This document shows positions 5,131-9,285 of a stretch of DNA of 9,285 bases, piece by piece. The notes beneath the pieces were generated by a model. It had not been told where the DNA came from, searched no databases, and was given only the letters and a program-made list of their open reading frames with translations. Source of the DNA: Pseudomonadota bacterium (GTDB lineage: Bacteria; Pseudomonadota; Alphaproteobacteria; Sphingomonadales; Sphingomonadaceae); NCBI GenBank assembly GCA_023432995.1, contig JAEZES010000053.1:1-9285 (forward strand). Reading direction: 5' to 3'. Both the position numbers and the translations under genes were made by a program. Numbering within the stretch: position 1 is the first letter of the stretch; each line of letters begins with the position of its first letter.

Positions 5131-5985
5131 ATGCCCAGGATTGCTGTCGCGTTGATCGCCTGGGCTGCCGCCGGCCTTGTCGCACCTCCGCCGGCCGTCG
5201 CGCAGGATGCGATCGCAGTCACCGATCCCGCGCTGCGGGCCGAAGTCGAGCGGTCCGAAGCGCGCGGACGGCTGTTGTGGCTCTTCGACCAGGCCGCCTG
5301 GCACGCCACCGATGCGCTGCTCGAGGACCTCGACCCGGCAGCGATCGAGAACCCGCGCGGTTACGTGGTGATCCCCGGCGCCGAGCCAGGGACGCTCGAG
5401 ACGCTGTTCGTCGCCGAGCGGGACGGCAGGCTGGTGGCGTTCGCGCGCTATGTGGTCCGCGGGAGCGAGGTGAGCGGCGGCGGGCCGGTCGAAGGTCCGT
5501 TGCCGGCGCTCGATCCGCTGGCCGAACGGCTGTTCCGTGCGCGCGAACCGGCCCTGGCGGCGATGGCCGAGCAGGGCTTCGGCCTGTGCAGCCGCGAATC
5601 CCCGAACACCCTGACCCTGCCGCCCGATGCCGACGACGCCGTGGCCTTCTACCTGCTCACCGCGACGCGCGCGACCGACAGCTATCCGATCGGCGGGCAT
5701 TACCGCGCCGACGTCGCGGCGGACGGCAGCGTGACCTCGACCCGGCGCTACATGAACACCTGCTTCGACCTGCCGACCGCGCCGCAGCGCGGGCCCGACG
5801 GCCAGCCCGCGCATGCCGGGGTCAGTTACCTGTTGGGCGACGCGCCGAGCGAGATCCACGTTTTCGCCAGCTTCCAGTTCGCCGATGGCTTCATGGTGAT
5901 CGCCCAGCCGAGTCGAAAGCTGTGGCTGGTCAAGGACGGCGAGATCACCCTGATACAGGAGGATTTCGGGCCTCCCGAAGAATAG
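5131..5985 (+). CDS. Exported protein of unknown function
   Basis: 284 aa. The N-terminus MPRIAVALIAWAAAGLVAPP ends in a typical signal-peptidase I site (AVA before QD, after residue 24), so the mature protein is probably periplasmic. The start at 5131 is set by GGGGAGGG 5 bases upstream and by the signal peptide. The mature part begins with a charged helix, then mixed alpha/beta sequence with GGHYRADVAADGSV (188-201), a pattern like a beta-strand repeat, and ends in WLVKDGEITLIQEDFG. Two cysteines (153 and 211) could form a disulfide. No domain recognised. It follows pspF after 14 bases on the same strand and may be co-transcribed; a link to envelope stress is only a guess. Confidence 0.85.
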   Translation: MPRIAVALIAWAAAGLVAPPPAVAQDAIAVTDPALRAEVERSEARGRLLWLFDQAAWHATDALLEDLDPAAIENPRGYVVIPGAEPGTLETLFVAERDGRLVAFARYVVRGSEVSGGGPVEGPLPALDPLAERLFRAREPALAAMAEQGFGLCSRESPNTLTLPPDADDAVAFYLLTATRATDSYPIGGHYRADVAADGSVTSTRRYMNTCFDLPTAPQRGPDGQPAHAGVSYLLGDAPSEIHVFASFQFADGFMVIAQPSRKLWLVKDGEITLIQEDFGPPEE

Positions 5986-6138
5986 GCCGGCAGGGTCTTA
6001 CAAGCCGTATTGCTTTCTGCCCGGCGTACGCCTATCTGCGCCTGCATCCCGACATTGTCGCGACAAGGTGGGGGCTGGCGCCGCGAGGGGCCGGCACCGA
6101 ACGCCTTTGCCGTAACATGTCAGCAAGCGGAGACCCGA
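5986..6138 (+). promoter_or_regulatory. Intergenic region with possible rimP operon promoter
   Basis: TTGCTT (6010-6015) and TATCTG (6033-6038) are separated by 17 bases and could be a sigma-70 promoter for rimP-nusA-ylxR-infB. The resulting leader of about 95 bases includes a perfect 12-bp palindrome, TTGTCGCGACAA (6055-6066). An imperfect stem just after the upstream stop (5986-5993 with 6017-6025) has no T-run and is not called a terminator. Confidence 0.35.
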
Positions 6139-6699
6139 TTGGCCGATATCGCGCGCCTGACTGCCGTGATCGAACCCGAGGCGGAAGCCCTCGGTTTCGA
6201 ACTCGTGCGCGTCAAGCTCAGCGGTTCGGGAGACGAGCGCACGCTGCAGGTCATGGCCGAGGATCCGGCGACCGGGCAGCTGGTGGTCGACCAGTGCATG
6301 GCGCTGTCGCGGCGCGTGTCGGACCGGCTCGACGCGATCGAGGACGCCGGCGAGGAGCTGGTCGAAGGCGCCTACCACCTCGAGGTCAGCTCGCCCGGGA
6401 TCGACCGGCCGCTGACCCGGGCCAAGGACTTCGCCAACTGGGCCGGGCACGAAGTCAACCTCGCGCTCAACGCGCCGCTCGGCGAGCACCGCAAGCTGCG
6501 CGGCGAGTTGCTCGGTATCGACGGCGACGTCGTCGGCGTGGCGGACCGCAAGGCCGGCCGCGTCGAAGTGCCGCTGGCGCAGATTCACTCGGCGAAGCTC
6601 GTCCTGACCGACAAGCTGATCGCCGCCACCCGCCCGCTCGACACGAGCGGGATCGAAGAATTCGAAGAAACACCCGAGGAAGAGAAGGCAGACGACTGA
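6139..6699 (+). CDS. rimP: Ribosome maturation factor RimP
   Basis: 186 aa from TTG 6139. It helps the 30S subunit mature in the cytoplasm. The N-terminal RimP domain begins IARLTAVIEPEAEALGFELV and includes the hallmark YHLEVSSPGIDRPLTRAKDF near residues 78-97; the C-terminal SH3-like domain follows (about 100-165), with an acidic tail ending EEKADD. The start was chosen because GGAGA (6129-6133) lies 5 bases upstream and homologues begin close to this point; no in-frame ATG or GTG fits better. The stop overlaps the nusA start by one base (TGATG), so the pair is translationally coupled. The rimP-nusA-infB order is conserved in bacteria. Confidence 0.95.
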   Translation: MADIARLTAVIEPEAEALGFELVRVKLSGSGDERTLQVMAEDPATGQLVVDQCMALSRRVSDRLDAIEDAGEELVEGAYHLEVSSPGIDRPLTRAKDFANWAGHEVNLALNAPLGEHRKLRGELLGIDGDVVGVADRKAGRVEVPLAQIHSAKLVLTDKLIAATRPLDTSGIEEFEETPEEEKADD

Positions 6700-8351
6700 T
6701 GGCCAGTCCGATTTCCGCCAACAAGGCCGAATTGCTTGCGATCGCGACGTCGGTCGCGACCGAGAAGATGATCGACAAGGCGATCGTCATCGAGGCGATG
6801 GAAGAGGCGATCCAGAAGGCGGCGCGCGCGCGCTACGGTGCCGAGAACGACATTCGCGCCAAGCTCGACCCGGTCACCGGCGACCTGCGCCTGTGGCGCG
6901 TGGTCGAGGTCGTCGAGGAGGTCGAGGACTACTTCAAGCAGGTCGATCTCAAGCAGGCGGAGAAGCTTCAGCCGGGCGCCAAGATCGGCGACTTCATCGT
7001 CGATCCGCTGCCGCCGGTCGACCTCGGCCGGATCGACGCGCAGAGCGCCAAGCAGGTGATCTTCCAGAAGGTCCGCGATGCCGAGCGCGAGCGCCAGTAC
7101 GAGGAGTTCAAGGACCGCGCCGGCGAGATCATCACCGGGGTGATCAAGTCGGTCGAGTTCGGCCACGTGATCGTCAACCTCGGCCGCGCCGAGGGCGTCA
7201 TCCGCCGCGATCAGCAGATCCCGCGCGAGGCCGCCCGCGTCGGCGAGCGCGTGCGCGCGCTGATCCTCAAGGTCGAGCGCAACAACCGCGGCCCGCAGAT
7301 CTTCCTCAGCCGCGCGCATCCCGAGTTCATGAAGAAGCTGTTCGCCCAGGAAGTGCCCGAGATCTATGACGGCGTGATCGAGATCAAGGCCGCCGCCCGC
7401 GACCCGGGCAGCCGGGCCAAGATCGGCGTGATTAGCCGCGACAGCTCGATCGACCCGGTCGGCGCCTGCGTCGGCATGAAGGGCAGCCGCGTCCAGGCGG
7501 TGGTCCAGGAGCTGCAGGGCGAGAAGATCGACATCATCCCGTGGAGCGAGGACACTGCCACGTTCGTCGTCAACGCGCTGCAGCCGGCGACCGTCAGCCG
7601 CGTGGTGCTCGACGAGGAAGAGAGCCGCATCGAGGTGGTCGTGCCCGACGACCAGCTGAGCCTGGCGATCGGCCGCCGCGGCCAGAACGTGCGCCTCGCC
7701 AGCCAGCTGACCGAGAGCCAGATCGACATCATGACCGAGGAGGAAGCCTCGGAGAAGCGCCAGCGCGAGTTCGCCGAGCGCTCGAAGATGTTCGAGGAAG
7801 AGCTCGACGTCGACGAGACCCTGTCTCAGTTGCTCGTCGCCGAGGGCTTCGCCGAACTCGAGGAAGTGGCCTACGTCGAACTCGACGAGCTGGCCTCGAT
7901 CGAGGGCTTCGACGAGGAGCTGGCGCAGGAGCTCCAGAGCCGCGCGGTCGAGGCGATCGAGCGCAAGGAAGAAGCCTATCGCGCCGAGCGCCGCGAGCTC
8001 GGGGTCGAGGATGCCCTGGCCGAGATTCCGCACCTGACCGAGCAGATGCTGGTCGTGCTCGGCAAGGCCGGGATCAAGACGCTCGACGACCTGGCCGATC
8101 TCGCGACCGACGAGCTGATCGCCAAGAAGCGCGAGGCCCCGCGCCGCCGCAACCCCGAGGCCGGCCCGCCGCTGCGCCGCGAGCAGCGCCGGCCGGAGGA
8201 CAAGGGCGGCGTGCTCGGCGAGTTCGGGCTCAGCGAAGAGCAGGGCAACGAGATCATCATGGCCGCCCGCGCGCACTGGTTCGAGGACGAGGAAGCCCCG
8301 GCTCCCGCGCCCGCAGCAGAGGAGGCCGCCGATGCGGAATCCTCGCAATGA
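6699..8351 (+). CDS. nusA: Transcription termination/antitermination factor NusA
   Basis: 550 aa, somewhat longer than E. coli NusA (495). Domains in order: RNA-polymerase-binding N-terminal domain (1-130), S1 (about 139-203), KH1 with GACVGMKGSRV (255-265), KH2 with LAIGRRGQNVRLAS (322-335), then two acidic helix-hairpin-helix repeats (about 372-427 and 440-528) and an Ala/Glu/Pro tail. It modulates pausing, termination and antitermination at RNA polymerase. The second repeat is interrupted by a basic Pro/Arg-rich insertion (about 477-503). ATG 6699 shares one base with the rimP stop, and GAGGAAGAGAAGG stands upstream. The C-terminal 20 bases overlap ylxR. Confidence 0.97.
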   Translation: MASPISANKAELLAIATSVATEKMIDKAIVIEAMEEAIQKAARARYGAENDIRAKLDPVTGDLRLWRVVEVVEEVEDYFKQVDLKQAEKLQPGAKIGDFIVDPLPPVDLGRIDAQSAKQVIFQKVRDAERERQYEEFKDRAGEIITGVIKSVEFGHVIVNLGRAEGVIRRDQQIPREAARVGERVRALILKVERNNRGPQIFLSRAHPEFMKKLFAQEVPEIYDGVIEIKAAARDPGSRAKIGVISRDSSIDPVGACVGMKGSRVQAVVQELQGEKIDIIPWSEDTATFVVNALQPATVSRVVLDEEESRIEVVVPDDQLSLAIGRRGQNVRLASQLTESQIDIMTEEEASEKRQREFAERSKMFEEELDVDETLSQLLVAEGFAELEEVAYVELDELASIEGFDEELAQELQSRAVEAIERKEEAYRAERRELGVEDALAEIPHLTEQMLVVLGKAGIKTLDDLADLATDELIAKKREAPRRRNPEAGPPLRREQRRPEDKGGVLGEFGLSEEQGNEIIMAARAHWFEDEEAPAPAPAAEEAADAESSQ

Positions 8352-9057
8352 GCCGCTAGCCGACCACGCCATTGTCGAGGCGGGCGGGCCCGGAGACGGA
8401 CCCGAGCGCCGCTGCGTGCTCACCGGCGGGACCGCCGGACGGGATGCGCTGTTGCGCCTCGCGGTTTCGCCGGACGGCGAAGTCCTGCCCGACGCGCTGG
8501 CCAAGGCCCCCGGCCGCGGCGCCTGGATCGGCGTCGACCGCGCGGCGCTGGCCGAGGCGCTCGCCAGCGGCAAGCTCCGGGGAGCGCTCGCCCGCGCCTT
8601 CAAGGGGCGGCGGCTGACGATCCCCGACGACCTGCCCGAGCGCGCCGAAAAGGCGCTGGTTCGCGCGGTGCTCGACCGGCTGGGGCTCGAATTGCGCACG
8701 GGCAAGCTTATCTTGGGCTCGGACCGCATCGCCAACGAGGCCCGCATGGGCAAGGTCGCCGCGCTCTATCACGCGGCCGATGCCAGCGAGGACGGCAGTC
8801 GCAAGCTCGACCAGGCCTTCCGCGTCGGCTGTGACGCCGAAGGCACTGGATTGGCCGGCGTAAGGCTGCCACTGGACCGCGTGGCTTTGTCTGTGGCATT
8901 GGGCCGCGACAATGTCGTCCACCTGGCGCTAGCCGATCGCGCATCGGCCGAGCGGGTTGCCATTCCCTTGCGGCGCCTGCTGCATTTCCTGGGCGGCCAG
9001 CCGGCCGCGGTGACTGACGGCACGCCGGATTCGCGGCACGCCGCGACGGCGAATTGA
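8332..9057 (+). CDS. ylxR: YlxR-family RNA-binding protein with C-terminal L7Ae-like domain
   Basis: 241 aa. The N-terminal DUF448/YlxR domain (about 25-92) has RRCVLTGG, RLAVSPDGEVLPD and the signature GRGAWI (61-66; GRGAY in many homologues), ending in KLRGALARAFKG. The C-terminal half (about 107-222) looks like the ribosomal L7Ae/L30e-like fold often attached in alphaproteobacteria, with LILGSDRIANEARMGKVAAL near 126-145. YlxR proteins bind RNA; in some bacteria a YlxR protein has been linked to RNase P. The ATG lies 20 bases inside nusA, with GGAGG (8321-8325) 6 bases upstream, so the overlap looks genuine. The position between nusA and infB is the conserved one. Confidence 0.92.
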   Translation: MRNPRNEPLADHAIVEAGGPGDGPERRCVLTGGTAGRDALLRLAVSPDGEVLPDALAKAPGRGAWIGVDRAALAEALASGKLRGALARAFKGRRLTIPDDLPERAEKALVRAVLDRLGLELRTGKLILGSDRIANEARMGKVAALYHAADASEDGSRKLDQAFRVGCDAEGTGLAGVRLPLDRVALSVALGRDNVVHLALADRASAERVAIPLRRLLHFLGGQPAAVTDGTPDSRHAATAN

Positions 9058-9080
9058 ATTTGAAGGACGAAACGAGTCTT

Positions 9081-9285
9081 ATGAGCGACACCACCGACAC
9101 CCCGCGCGAACGCAAGCCGCTTGGCCTCAAGCGCTCGATCGATGCGGGCGAGGTCAAGCAGACCTTCAGCCACGGCCGCACGAACAAGGTGGTCGTCGAG
9201 GTCAAGCGCCGCCGCGTGATCGGCAAGCCCGGCGAGGCCGCGCCCGCTCCGGCTCCCGCGCCCGCGCCGGCGCCCGCTGCGGCTC
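9081..9285 (+). CDS. infB: Translation initiation factor IF-2, N-terminal fragment (runs off window)
   Basis: 68 codons are visible before the window ends. The start MSDTTDTPRERKPLGLKR is followed by VKQTFSHGRTNKVVVEVKRRR (25-45 by position), the IF-2 N-terminal associated segment typical of alphaproteobacteria, and then an Ala-Pro-rich linker. IF-2 is the GTPase that brings initiator tRNA to the 30S subunit; the GTPase domain lies outside the window. AAGGA (9063-9067) is 13 bases before the ATG, longer than usual. It follows ylxR by 23 bases. Confidence 0.95.
   Translation, partial: MSDTTDTPRERKPLGLKRSIDAGEVKQTFSHGRTNKVVVEVKRRRVIGKPGEAAPAPAPAPAPAPAAA

Noticed and set aside
3914..5185. Long minus-strand open frame opposite pspF
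   Set aside because: Antisense shadow of pspF; the translation has no recognisable domain and would cross the divergent promoter region.
5986..6025. Possible rho-independent terminator after the exported-protein gene
   Set aside because: The stem GCCGGCAG/CTGCCCGGC has a bulge, a loop of over 20 bases and no T-run.
6585..8753. Very long open frame on the minus strand opposite nusA and ylxR (over 700 codons)
   Set aside because: Shadow frame typical of GC-rich coding DNA: Leu/Asp/Ala-rich low-complexity translation, no family resemblance, and the plus strand holds unmistakable nusA and ylxR.

Overview
The window is GC-rich (third codon positions mostly G/C) and reads as an alphaproteobacterial chromosome, most likely Sphingomonadales (Sphingomonadaceae or Erythrobacteraceae). 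The basis is the rimP-nusA-ylxR-infB order, the alphaproteobacterial look of the IF-2 N-terminus and NusA, and a PspA beginning MGIFSRTRDI. The order-level placement is inference from recalled protein flavour, not from a search.

Left half (13-3921, all minus strand): an extended phage-shock (Psp) envelope-stress operon. Transcription probably starts near 3961 at a textbook sigma-54 -24/-12 promoter (3972-3987). In transcription order it runs: a 52-aa single-span membrane protein, pspA, pspB, pspC, then seven small genes (78-119 aa). Each of the seven has one N-terminal membrane segment, a variable linker and a C-terminal coiled coil. Six carry a near-identical signature around LERI(V/A)T followed by (E/Q)IExLR; the seventh (promoter-distal) is a shortened version. 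The coil resembles the cytoplasmic coil of PspB and the C-terminal tail of PspC, and recurs as a stub in a possible N-terminal extension of PspA. Spacings are tiny, with ATGA or TGATG overlaps and good Shine-Dalgarno sequences throughout, so it looks like one translationally coupled operon. It may continue beyond base 1.

Centre (3922-5116): a 166-bp divergent regulatory region, then pspF on the plus strand. PspF is the sigma-54 activator of the psp operon and lacks a receiver domain; it keeps the GAFTGA loop and the Trp56 that mediates PspA inhibition in E. coli. Just downstream on the same strand (14-bp gap) is an unrecognised exported protein of 284 aa (5131-5985).

Right half (6139-9285, plus strand): the conserved translation/transcription-factor operon rimP (TTG start), nusA (1-base overlap), ylxR with an L7Ae-like second domain (20-base overlap), and the 5' end of infB, cut by the window edge. 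A 153-bp gap (5986-6138) precedes rimP and probably holds its promoter.

The main point of interest is the amplified family of PspB/PspC-tail-like membrane coiled-coil proteins downstream of pspC. Together with the matching stub in front of PspA, it suggests an enlarged Psp membrane complex with interchangeable subunits. The function is inference; the repeats themselves are visible at both DNA and protein level. No rRNA, tRNA, CRISPR array, insertion sequence or clear intrinsic terminator was seen.
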